Origin: Planctomycetota bacterium
GTDB taxonomy: Bacteria; Planctomycetota; Phycisphaerae; Sedimentisphaerales; Anaerobacaceae
Direction: 5' to 3'
Assembly (NCBI GenBank): GCA_019456145.1
Contig: VRUL01000033.1
Coordinates: 1-57,055 of the forward strand
Length of the DNA: 57,055 bases
In this document: piece by piece, positions 23,260-31,527 of the stretch
Layout of the letters: every line of letters starts with the position of its first letter
Position numbering within the stretch: the stretch's first letter is position 1
Position numbers and translations under genes: made by a program
Notes under the pieces: generated by a model
Seen by the model: only the letters and a program-made list of their open reading frames with translations
The model's database searches: none
What the model was told of the DNA's origin: nothing

Positions 23260-24270
23260 TCACCGATGAACCTTTCTACGCCCCCATTTTTTACGGGCGG
23301 TCTCTATCGATCTTAGAAAAGCTTCTTTGAAACTGGTCATTGAGAATTTTTCTATAACGGTTTCTCGGGCCTGGCGGCCTATCATTGTCGCCAAAACCTT
23401 ATCTTCGAGCAGCATATTAGCATATTTTCGCAATTCAGCAGGATCGTCGCTGAGGAAACCACTTACGCCGTGTTGGATTGGCGAAGTGGGGTGACGATTG
23501 CCCAGAATCGGCATACCCGCAGCCATTGCCTCCAGGCTGGCTATGTCGTATCCGTCTTCAAGTTCCGGGCTTGCAGTATGGACGTAAAACCGGTGAGACT
23601 GCAGTGTCCTCTTGAGATGATCCCAACTATTAGCAGTTCTAAGATCCCGTATATTGGGATTGTACCCCACAAGACGTACGGGAATCCCATCAAATGCCTT
23701 TTCGTAAAGGTCCCATGACAAAATTGCCTTGCGGTTCTTAATAAAAGTGCAAACACGAAGACCGCGACCTGTCCGGCCGGAATAGGGCAGATAATCATCT
23801 GCATTAATACCTGAGGGTACAATGTCCTCAGTAAAATCCCACGATTTGCCCTTCAACTCGGAGATAGCCACTGCATGACCGCCAATGAACTTCAGGTATT
23901 TATGCAGCGTCTCTTTCATATTTTGCGGAGCAGCATCAGAATTTTCTTCCAGTGCCCGTCTCTCAAGCGTTGAGTGAATGACCATAATCCGCGGCTCCGG
24001 TCTTTGTTTAATATCATACAGGTCGGTAATGTCGTGGGTTATGATGCAGTAGTAACGGGTCTGTGACTGCTGGGCTTCGGGCAAAGTAATCAACCGTGAA
24101 TCGGGCGGCAACGGGCGAATCCGCTCGTCCCATGTTTGAAGATATCGGCCCTTAAGTCCAACAATTATATCAAGGTTATATCCCAATACTCCAAGTTGAT
24201 ATACCCATGACTCATGACAATTAAATACAAGCAGCGTCCTTTTGTGAGCTTGTGCTTCTTGTTTCCGCAT
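23260..24270 (-). CDS. Glycosyltransferase, GT4-like (GT-B fold)
   Basis: 336 aa. The C-terminal half carries the GT4 nucleotide-sugar signature: ELEDGYDIASLEAMAAGMPI (E-x7-E, near residue 240), followed by HGVSGFLSDD and a helical tail. The N-terminal Rossmann half is divergent (TLLVFNCHESWVYQLGVLGY) but contains VIHST and the GINADDY loop before the linker. It transfers a sugar from a nucleotide donor, probably to a surface glycan or glycolipid; neither donor nor acceptor can be named. It stands alone between two catabolic groups (243 bp and 215 bp gaps). The start at 24270 has no strong ribosome site. Confidence 0.8.
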   Translation of the reverse strand: MRKQEAQAHKRTLLVFNCHESWVYQLGVLGYNLDIIVGLKGRYLQTWDERIRPLPPDSRLITLPEAQQSQTRYYCIITHDITDLYDIKQRPEPRIMVIHSTLERRALEENSDAAPQNMKETLHKYLKFIGGHAVAISELKGKSWDFTEDIVPSGINADDYLPYSGRTGRGLRVCTFIKNRKAILSWDLYEKAFDGIPVRLVGYNPNIRDLRTANSWDHLKRTLQSHRFYVHTASPELEDGYDIASLEAMAAGMPILGNRHPTSPIQHGVSGFLSDDPAELRKYANMLLEDKVLATMIGRQARETVIEKFSMTSFKEAFLRSIETARKKWGRRKVHR

Positions 24271-24512
24271 ATATTGTCACGACTATATCTAAAGTCGTCC
24301 CAGATACTCCCCCATTTCTCCTGACAACCAATCCTGCACAGTATATACTCCCGGTCATCACCCCCCCTTTGCCCTCTGCGACAGCAGATAAAGGGACACC
24401 ATCTTCTTGAACTATACATCCCTGGAGTAATCAGAGCAAGAATATTTCTTTTTTTTGTTTTCCGTGCGGTGTTTTTGATAGGTGCGATTCTTGAGTGTTT
24501 GACTATACGGCC

Positions 24513-26258
24513 TTAGCGGCCCCTGAGCAGTTTGAAAGCGTTTTGGCCTCCATTTATCAAATGAATCAGAGGTTGTGGCCTGTCAACACCTTCGACGAAC
24601 GCAGGTCGCCCCGCCCAGGGCGTGACGCTCAAGACACCCGTCAAATCCATCCAGTGCTGCAGCCTGGCAACCGGCAAATCCCAGGTCATGTGGAAGTGAT
24701 TGGCCGGCGGATACTGCTTATATTCCACCATACTTGCGTATTTCGGGACGACAAACGTATGCGGCCAGGTGGGAGTAGTCAGCTGGCACATAGCCTTGGC
24801 AAGCTCTTTGGGGACCTCGGTCGTGTGAGCCTGGTCCCATATAATAGAGAACAATCCGGTGATACTGCTGTACGCGCATCGAGCGGCGATACCTTCGATA
24901 CCAGCCGGCGTCATAAACGTAACCGAATTGCCGCCGCCGGGGAAGTAGCCTTCATCGGCCAAAGGCATTCCAACGCCATCCATAATCTTTTTGACGGATG
25001 CTCCGGGCTCTGCCGCCCAATCAAATGCGGCACTGCCGGAATTGTCACCATCAACCAGACCGCTGTTTATCCAGTCCGCTTTCTTATCCAGTTTTTTAAT
25101 GCCGATTTTTTTGGCGAGCCGCTTGATTTCCCACGCTTCCCATACCTTTCTAAAATCCATAAACAAAGGTGGATTTCCACCCGACAGATAGGTCATAAAG
25201 AGCATCGTCAGAAGTCCCTGCACGTCGGCTTCAGTGGCATAGGGCAGAGGGGCCTTGCGGCCGTTATGGTCAAACGTGCTGTTAAAGAACGATTCCATCA
25301 CGTCGGCAACGGGCAGCGGAATGCCGCGAGGGTCGCTGCCCCATTCCAACTGGCTCATAAAGCCACCGCCGATTGCGTTTAGCTCTGCCATCAGGTCTCG
25401 AACAATTAAGTACATTGCCAAGCTCATATCGAATCGTTCGCTGTCGGCCTGGTCACGAAGCTCCAGTCGTTTGCCGACGTATCTGTTAATCCAGCCTCGA
25501 AGCGCCCTTAGCTCCTTTTGGTTGTAGGCTTTTTTGTTCAGCATATCAGCCAAAAGCTTCATATCCAAACGGGTGATTTCAAGGCCGAAGGTGTTTCTTG
25601 TCGGCAGCACGTGGGCCAGAGCCGTTTCCATTCCCATCGAGTCGTGGCCCAAAATCACAACCCTTCGGCCCCGCAGGGCCACGGCCGTTACCGCGGCATA
25701 GCACCAGTCAATAAGGTTCTTTGCGGTTTGGTCGGTCATCTTCGGATTCATCCCAGTATCCGGCCAGGTGCCGACATTTAAAGCAACCATTCGGCCATAT
25801 TGGCTGATGGCGCCATTAAGGGCGTGGGCATAGACGACGCCGGGCTTGGGTCCACTATTGCCGCAGGTAATGTTTATGGGAGTATTGGGGCCGAATTGCT
25901 GAAGCAGCGAGATAGTAGTAAGCTGCGGGAAAGCCCAGGTATCCGGCACGCATACTAAAATATCAACACCGGCTTTGCGAAACTGTTGAGCGACAATGTC
26001 AGCTTGCGCTTCGCCGTCTATCAATACGGTAGAGTAAACCACCGGCACGGCTGTTTTATCAGGCAGTACTACAGAACCGCTTATACAATCAGCGGCCATC
26101 TTCGCTATGTTCTGACAACGGGTTCGACTGGCTTTATCGATGCGCGGGTCGCTGGTGGCAAAAACACCGATAACAGGAACTTTCGGGGTAGCTTTGCTTA
26201 TACTCGGCAAACGCCTGGCTTCTCCTTGGGAGTCCTTGCGGACAACTTCCTTTGCCAT
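24513..26258 (-). CDS. fucI: L-fucose isomerase
   Basis: 581 aa, matching the usual ~590-aa hexameric enzyme that converts L-fucose to L-fuculose using Mn2+ (also D-arabinose to D-ribulose in some). The family's metal ligands appear as Glu about 344 (TEADVQGLL), Asp about 367 (LFMDFRKVW) and His about 522 (PANHFHMTWD). The middle segment HDSMGMETALAHVLPTRNTF and FMSQLEWGSDPRGIPLPVAD are also typical. AAGGAG precedes the ATG. It follows the E2 gene by 31 bp and ends the E1-E2-fucI unit. A cognate fuculokinase is not present; the rhamnulokinase upstream may cover it. Confidence 0.93.
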   Translation of the reverse strand: MAKEVVRKDSQGEARRLPSISKATPKVPVIGVFATSDPRIDKASRTRCQNIAKMAADCISGSVVLPDKTAVPVVYSTVLIDGEAQADIVAQQFRKAGVDILVCVPDTWAFPQLTTISLLQQFGPNTPINITCGNSGPKPGVVYAHALNGAISQYGRMVALNVGTWPDTGMNPKMTDQTAKNLIDWCYAAVTAVALRGRRVVILGHDSMGMETALAHVLPTRNTFGLEITRLDMKLLADMLNKKAYNQKELRALRGWINRYVGKRLELRDQADSERFDMSLAMYLIVRDLMAELNAIGGGFMSQLEWGSDPRGIPLPVADVMESFFNSTFDHNGRKAPLPYATEADVQGLLTMLFMTYLSGGNPPLFMDFRKVWEAWEIKRLAKKIGIKKLDKKADWINSGLVDGDNSGSAAFDWAAEPGASVKKIMDGVGMPLADEGYFPGGGNSVTFMTPAGIEGIAARCAYSSITGLFSIIWDQAHTTEVPKELAKAMCQLTTPTWPHTFVVPKYASMVEYKQYPPANHFHMTWDLPVARLQHWMDLTGVLSVTPWAGRPAFVEGVDRPQPLIHLINGGQNAFKLLRGR

Positions 26259-26289
26259 TTCGGATACTCCTTCATATCATCTTTGAAAT

Positions 26290-27525
26290 TCAGGATTCAA
26301 GACCAAATGTGGACGTATCTTCGAGCAGCTTCCTTACATAGTCCAGGAACTCTGCTGCGTATGCACCGTTGGTAACTTTGTGGTCTATCGACAGGACCAT
26401 ACTCATCAGCTTGCGAATCATAATATTGCCGCTCTCGGGCACACATGTTTCGCTAATCTTGCCGATGCCGAGAATACTGCACTGGCCGGGCACTACTATC
26501 GGGATAAAGGACTCTATTTCAAAAGCGCCAAGATTACTTACGGTGATACAGCCGCCCTCCAAATCCGCAGGAGCCAGTTTGTTGCTGCGGGCCTTTTCAA
26601 TCAGGACCTTGCTGTCGCGTGCAATCTGCCTGACATCTTTTTTGTTCACGTCTTTGACAATCGGCGCAACCAGACCGCCCGGCACAGAAATCGCCAGACC
26701 GACACCGATGCTATCGGCCAACTGAACAGTCTCACCAGTTAACTGGCCTGTCATAATCGGGAATTTCTCCAATCCCATCGCGACCGCTCGCATAATAAAG
26801 TCATTGTAGGCGACCTTCACGTCACTGGTCTTGTTTAATTTGAATCGAAATTTCACCAGGTCGGTCACATCAGCTTTTACACTCAGGTAAAAGCAGGGTA
26901 TTTCGTGTTTCGACTGCACCATTCTTTGGCCGGTTATCTTCTGAAGCCTGTTTAGTGGCAGTGTAGTGCCGAGTTTGGGTGATGGCTCTGTCTTTTGTAC
27001 TGGTGCTGGTTTAGCGGGCTTCGAGGAGGCGGCTTCTTTGACATCCTGCTCGGTAATTCTGCCGACAGGCCCTGTTCCTTTAACTGCCGCAAGATTTACA
27101 CCGAGCTGCTCGGCCAGTTTCTTTGCACGCGGTGAGGCCTTTACTCTCTCGAGTGGGGTGGCTTCGGCCGGCGGGGCTGTTGTTTCAGCAGCAGGAGCCG
27201 TGGGCGCAGGTTCAACTGCAGGAGCAGGTTCGGCGGCAGGGGCAGCGGTCTTTAGCGAGTCGACAAAGCTTTGCGGTACTTCTTCGTCTTTGTCACCAAA
27301 TACCAGAAGCGGTGCGCCAACAGCCAGCGTCTGGTCGGCCTCAGCGAGAATATATTTTACAAAACCTTCCGCAGGCGATTCCATCTCGAGGGTTGCCTTG
27401 TCGGTTTCTATCTCAAAAATCACATCACCTTTCTTAACTTCGTCGCCGACCTTGACCAGACAATTAACGATAGTTCCCTCTTCCATCGTTTGGCCAAGCT
27501 GCGGTAGTCTGACTTCTTTTGCCAT
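26290..27525 (-). CDS. 2-oxoacid dehydrogenase E2 (dihydrolipoamide acyltransferase)
   Basis: 411 aa. A lipoyl domain (1-80) has the modified lysine in EIETDKATLEME. An Ala/Pro-rich swinging linker (about 95-130) follows, then a peripheral-subunit-binding domain (KASPRAKKLAEQLGVNLAAV, about 135-170) and the catalytic acyltransferase domain. The active-site motif is DHKVTNGA, so the histidine is kept but the usual Asp of HxxxDG is Asn, a variant also known in other E2s. It transfers the acyl group from E1-bound intermediate to CoA. The acyl substrate (pyruvate, acetoin or a branched oxoacid) is not decided by sequence. It is co-transcribed with fused E1 (35-bp gap) and fucI. No E3 is in the window. 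Confidence 0.92.
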   Translation of the reverse strand: MAKEVRLPQLGQTMEEGTIVNCLVKVGDEVKKGDVIFEIETDKATLEMESPAEGFVKYILAEADQTLAVGAPLLVFGDKDEEVPQSFVDSLKTAAPAAEPAPAVEPAPTAPAAETTAPPAEATPLERVKASPRAKKLAEQLGVNLAAVKGTGPVGRITEQDVKEAASSKPAKPAPVQKTEPSPKLGTTLPLNRLQKITGQRMVQSKHEIPCFYLSVKADVTDLVKFRFKLNKTSDVKVAYNDFIMRAVAMGLEKFPIMTGQLTGETVQLADSIGVGLAISVPGGLVAPIVKDVNKKDVRQIARDSKVLIEKARSNKLAPADLEGGCITVSNLGAFEIESFIPIVVPGQCSILGIGKISETCVPESGNIMIRKLMSMVLSIDHKVTNGAYAAEFLDYVRKLLEDTSTFGLES

Positions 27526-27560
27526 TTATAAATCCTCGTGAATTTTGTGATACGTATTTT

Positions 27561-29801
27561 TTACACAATTGCCTTAACAGCTTCGATGATTTTATCAACG
27601 CCCGGAATACTGGCTATCTCCAACGGCTCACTCATCGGCGGAGGAACATCGGCTGCCGCCAGATTTACCGGCGCCGAGTCGAGATAATCGAAGCCGTGGC
27701 TGCCGTCGCCGAATTCGTATTCCATAAACCGTCCGGTTATCTCCCTGCCTGCACCGCACGTGCAGAAGCCTTCGCTGACCGTAACCAGCCGCCCCGTCTT
27801 GCGAACAGATTCGGCTATTGTTTTTATATCGAGTGGCTTTAGCGTTCGTACATCGATTACCTCTGCGTCGATGCCGTGCTGCTCAGCTAACACCCCGGCG
27901 GCCTCCAGCGAGAACATCGCCATTCTGCTATAGCTGACGATAGTCGCGTCTTTGCCGGGCCTTTTGATGTCCGCGACGCCGAGCGGAATGATATAATCGC
28001 CTTCAGGCACAGGACCAAACTGGCCATAGGTCGCTTTATGCTCGATAAAGACCACGGGATTGTCGCTGCGGATAGCGGCTTTGAGCAGGCCCTTTGCGTC
28101 ATAAGGCGTTGAGGGCATGACCACATAGAGTCCCGGAGTATGCATAAGCCATGCCTCGAGCGATTCGGAATGATGGGCGGCGATACATCTGCCGACTCCA
28201 CCTTCGGTCCGCAGCACCATCGGGACTTTGGCCTTGCCGCCAAACATATAGCGATTATAGGCCCCGACGTGAACGAGCTGGTCCATCGCTATCGTAACAA
28301 AATCGACATACATAATCTCAGCCACCGGCCTTAGACCCCGAAGAGCGGCACCGACCGCTGCACCTGCAATGGCCGCTTCGGATATTGCTGTGTCAATGAC
28401 TCTGTCGGTACCAAATTCGGCCGAGAGCCCGCGAGTTGCCTGATATGCTCCGCCGTAGAGGCCGACATCCTCACCTATTACGATAACGTTTTTATCTGTT
28501 CTCAACTCTTCCGCCTGAGCCGCCAGGACCGCCTGGCCGATAGTTATAACATCCATGCCGAACTGTGACTTCACAACAGCCTTGGCTTGCTCGGTTGATT
28601 CTTTTTTCGTCTTGCCGGTCGCCTGAGCCAGAGCAGTCTCAAATGCAGCGGTTGCTTCCATCACCTTCGCAGATGTGGCTTTCTCCGACTCGATAAGAGA
28701 AGCTTCGTAAGTTTCCTCGACATATACATCTTTGGCCAAATCCGCGGGGTCAGGCCAGGGACTGTCTATCCCGAATTTCGTAGCAGTTTCAATCGTATTA
28801 AAGGCCTTATCCTTAATCTGATCCAGTTGCTGATCTGTGCAAAGTGAATCAGCTAACAGTTTTTCCCTCAAAACAATAATTGGGTCGCGGTCGTGCCACG
28901 CCTTCTCCTCGGCTTTCGTACGGTAGGCACGTGGGTCACTTCGGCTGTGCCCATACCACCGGTAGGTTTTGGCCTCGATGATAGTCATCTGATTTTCGAC
29001 TCTTGCCCATTTTACTGCCGAGTTCACAGCCAGATACACCGCTACAACGTCCTGTCCATCGACAATCATCGCCGGAATGTTATATGCGTAACATCGCTCT
29101 GCAATGTCAGTGATGTTGCTTGCTTTTCTGGTGCCTTCTATTTCACTGCCGGAAAATGGCACACTCATTCCGTACAGGTTATTTTCGATTATCGCCACTA
29201 GGGGTACCTTCAGCGTTGAGGCCATATTCATCGATTCGTGAAAACTGCCGCAGTTTGTCGAGCCATCGCCGAAGAATGAAAGGACAACCCTTCCGGTTTT
29301 TTTGTATTTCTCGGCTAAAGCCGCTCCGACTGCCGAGGGCTGATTGCCTCCGACGATTCCGGTTGAGCCGAGGTTGTTTTGTTTGTCCACTTCGGCAATG
29401 TGCATTGAGCCGCCCCTGCCCTTACAGTAGCCGGTCTCTCTGCCCATCAACTCTGCCATCATCCGGTTCCAGTGGTCCTGGCGATCCTGCTCAGTGTCAG
29501 CGTATTTGTTACCGATGGCCCCGCAATGGCCGTGGCCCCGGTGTGTCGAGCCGATCACATCGCCTTTCTCAATAGCAGCGATAGCACCGACGGCGACAGC
29601 TTCCTCGCCCGCATAAAGATGTGAGGCGCCTTTGATAATATTTTGGCCTAAAAGCTCGAAAACCTTCTCCTCGAAGAACCGAATCTCATATATCGTCCTT
29701 AGCCAGTTCTTAGCCTGTTCTAAAGTAATAATCCCGTCTTTTATAAGCTCATTCAATCCCGGAGGCGGCTTCTTTCGAGTGTCCTCAATGCAAAAATCCA
29801 T
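27561..29801 (-). CDS. 2-oxoacid dehydrogenase E1, alpha-beta fusion
   Basis: 746 aa from the ATG at 29801, which has AGGAG eight bases upstream (an in-frame ATG at 29846 lacks this). The first ~370 residues are E1-alpha: YAGEEAVAVG, HRGHGH, and the TPP/Mg motif GDGSTNCGSFHESM...ENNLYG. After a linker (about 375-420) comes E1-beta: VIGEDVGLYGGAYQATRGL, RVIDTAISEAAIAG, EIMYVDF and MPSTPYDAKGLL. It decarboxylates a 2-oxoacid with thiamine diphosphate and charges the lipoyl group of the next gene's product. Fusion of alpha and beta is known in Bacteroidetes and planctomycetes. Pyruvate, branched oxoacid and acetoin enzymes all remain possible. Confidence 0.93.
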   Translation of the reverse strand: MDFCIEDTRKKPPPGLNELIKDGIITLEQAKNWLRTIYEIRFFEEKVFELLGQNIIKGASHLYAGEEAVAVGAIAAIEKGDVIGSTHRGHGHCGAIGNKYADTEQDRQDHWNRMMAELMGRETGYCKGRGGSMHIAEVDKQNNLGSTGIVGGNQPSAVGAALAEKYKKTGRVVLSFFGDGSTNCGSFHESMNMASTLKVPLVAIIENNLYGMSVPFSGSEIEGTRKASNITDIAERCYAYNIPAMIVDGQDVVAVYLAVNSAVKWARVENQMTIIEAKTYRWYGHSRSDPRAYRTKAEEKAWHDRDPIIVLREKLLADSLCTDQQLDQIKDKAFNTIETATKFGIDSPWPDPADLAKDVYVEETYEASLIESEKATSAKVMEATAAFETALAQATGKTKKESTEQAKAVVKSQFGMDVITIGQAVLAAQAEELRTDKNVIVIGEDVGLYGGAYQATRGLSAEFGTDRVIDTAISEAAIAGAAVGAALRGLRPVAEIMYVDFVTIAMDQLVHVGAYNRYMFGGKAKVPMVLRTEGGVGRCIAAHHSESLEAWLMHTPGLYVVMPSTPYDAKGLLKAAIRSDNPVVFIEHKATYGQFGPVPEGDYIIPLGVADIKRPGKDATIVSYSRMAMFSLEAAGVLAEQHGIDAEVIDVRTLKPLDIKTIAESVRKTGRLVTVSEGFCTCGAGREITGRFMEYEFGDGSHGFDYLDSAPVNLAAADVPPPMSEPLEIASIPGVDKIIEAVKAIV

Positions 29802-29879
29802 ACAGCAAATCTCCTCAAAAATAGTCTTATGTGGGCAAAAAAGCACTTCATTGCCACATCAACACCATGAAAACCCAGT

Positions 29880-29909
29880 AGTATAGCACATTCTAACCCA
29901 AAGAAGCAA
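29880..29909 (-). promoter_or_regulatory. Candidate sigma-70 promoter for E1-E2-fucI
   Basis: On the minus strand TTGCTT, an 18-bp spacer and TATACT (29885-29880) lie about 80 bases before the E1 start, in the 275-bp gap after the aldolase gene. The -10 is good and the -35 is weak. It suggests that E1, E2 and fucI can be transcribed apart from the rhamnose operon. Confidence 0.35.
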
Positions 29910-30076
29910 CTGAAAATCTCCCGCTGCATGAGGCTCATGAAAATAGTGGTTGGTTGGATGGTGGGCCAAAGACAGAGGAAATGAGGAAATCATTGAACTA
30001 TTGCGCAAGCAAGAGACTAAGAAAAGATAAGCCTGTGCCTTGTGCCCGGAACCAGCTATCAACTCTTTTGGCAGTT

Positions 30077-31252
30077 TCAGCGTTTAGCCGTCTCCCCGCT
30101 TGTCAATTTCCTGCGAAATGCTTCGGCTTCCCAGTTATTAATGAAGTCTTGCTGACGTTTGGTCAAGGCAAGTATACCGCCGAATTTTTGTGCGTAGATA
30201 CGAATCAGGACAGAACAGGCGGTAATTTCCGCGATGACCGGGGCCGTTTTTTTATCGGCGGCGACAAAAATCCCTAAACCCTTGACGATAAATGCCGCTG
30301 CCGGTTTTTGGCCTTTTTTGAGCAGAGAGGTTAGTCTGCGAGTGATTTTTTTAACGTCGCAGTTCTCTATCCACATTGCAGAGCCGTTGGCGTAAACAAG
30401 CTCATCCGGATTGAGAGCAGGTGTCGCTAACAGTTTATCCGCGTCTTTGCGGGCCATAAATGCAGCAACCGGCTCGGTCGTTGCAAAGTAGCTTACCGGG
30501 AAGTATTTGCCGGTGGCATCAAAAACCGCCTTGCGAATAGCTGATTTGGCGGCGGTGATGTCCTTTTCGGCAGGAGGTCCGGTCTTACGCAGCTTTGGTT
30601 TTCTTAACTTGCTGCTGCAGAGCTTTATAACTTTTCGAACTAAGCGTAATGCGGCCTCGGCAGTTTCAGCAGTGACGAAAAGCCCGTGTTTTTCCAGAAT
30701 CATAACGGCGGGCTTTTTGCCGAATTGCTTTTGGTAGTTACCAACCAGGCGGGCGATTTTCTTTGCGAGCATAAAACCAGGGTCTGTGTAAGGGACCCAA
30801 AGGGGTGGAAAATTTTCTTTCTTAAAGAGCTTCTCAATTACTGCCCTTCCATTTTTCGCATTTACATAAGCAGCCACTACAAGAGGATGAAGATGAATCA
30901 CGCACTTATCAAGAATAGCGTGCAGGTGCGCCTCAACCGACGGACGAGCGCTGCCGGATACGTTATCATCACAAGCGAGAAGCAAACGGTCCACTACCTC
31001 CGGCTCCCTCTTACCGGGCTCAAGTTTGGCCAATGACTTGTCCTCTATGACCGAAAGCACTAAGTCCAGGCGCACTCTACGCCAGCCTTTTTGCTTGGTC
31101 ATATCTTTCAGGGCCGTACCGCTGGCCTTGATATACATATATTTACCATCTGCGGTTTTCACCGATGTATTGCCGCCTCCACCCTGAACAAGGGTGGTAT
31201 CTTTGCCTGTAACATTCGAAATTTTTACTAAGTCGGCTAAAGCTTTATTCAT
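30077..31252 (-). CDS. Class II aldolase/adducin family protein
   Basis: 391 aa, longer than the ~220-aa fuculose- or rhamnulose-phosphate aldolases. It begins like the aldolase half of RhaD-type bifunctional proteins (VQGGGGNTSVK, YIKASGTALKDM) but lacks the short-chain dehydrogenase half. Zinc-site histidines appear in HAILDKCVIHLHP and the catalytic-site pattern in ILEKHGLFVTAET. A second, weaker aldolase-like repeat occupies about 240-370. It most likely cleaves L-rhamnulose-1-P and/or L-fuculose-1-P to DHAP and L-lactaldehyde; a non-phosphorylated substrate is possible. It ends the rhamnose operon after the 64-aa membrane protein. Confidence 0.85.
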   Translation of the reverse strand: MNKALADLVKISNVTGKDTTLVQGGGGNTSVKTADGKYMYIKASGTALKDMTKQKGWRRVRLDLVLSVIEDKSLAKLEPGKREPEVVDRLLLACDDNVSGSARPSVEAHLHAILDKCVIHLHPLVVAAYVNAKNGRAVIEKLFKKENFPPLWVPYTDPGFMLAKKIARLVGNYQKQFGKKPAVMILEKHGLFVTAETAEAALRLVRKVIKLCSSKLRKPKLRKTGPPAEKDITAAKSAIRKAVFDATGKYFPVSYFATTEPVAAFMARKDADKLLATPALNPDELVYANGSAMWIENCDVKKITRRLTSLLKKGQKPAAAFIVKGLGIFVAADKKTAPVIAEITACSVLIRIYAQKFGGILALTKRQQDFINNWEAEAFRRKLTSGETAKR

Positions 31253-31319
31253 TGTCGCATGTTCCTTTTGATTGAATACTATTTTTGATTTGCCTGTTTG
31301 GTATAGTCACAATATCAAC

Positions 31320-31514
31320 TCAACCGGCCTCTTGAGAGTCGGCGCCGTTGTCTTTCCACATCCAGCCGGTTGCGGCGAAAAACCATACTATCGTAGCGAC
31401 AAGCATGAGCCATTTGACCATATTCAATTCCAATTTGCCCGCAAGAAAGAGGATAGAAGGCAATGTTAAGGCAATCAGCGCCATAAGTGAAACAATCTGT
31501 AAGATAGAACGCAT
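31320..31514 (-). CDS. Small two-helix membrane protein, permease partner
   Basis: 64 aa: two hydrophobic helices (about 4-26 and 32-52) and a short acidic tail (KDNGADSQEAG). The start has AGGAG eight bases upstream. It lies 13 bp after the NCS1-like permease gene, so the two are almost surely co-transcribed. Small companions of this kind occur with some sodium-coupled permeases, but I recognise no family here. The role as a transporter subunit is inference from spacing only. Confidence 0.72.
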   Translation of the reverse strand: MRSILQIVSLMALIALTLPSILFLAGKLELNMVKWLMLVATIVWFFAATGWMWKDNGADSQEAG

Positions 31515-31527
31515 TGTAATTCTCCTG

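Noticed and set aside
24495..25382. Long plus-strand open frame (295 codons) opposite the fucI 3' half
   Set aside because: It is antisense to a well-supported gene, shows no domain resemblance and has the biased composition of a shadow frame.
26966..27541. Plus-strand open frame of 191 codons opposite the E2 gene
   Set aside because: Its Ala/Gly/Ser richness is the reverse reading of the Ala/Pro linker of E2.
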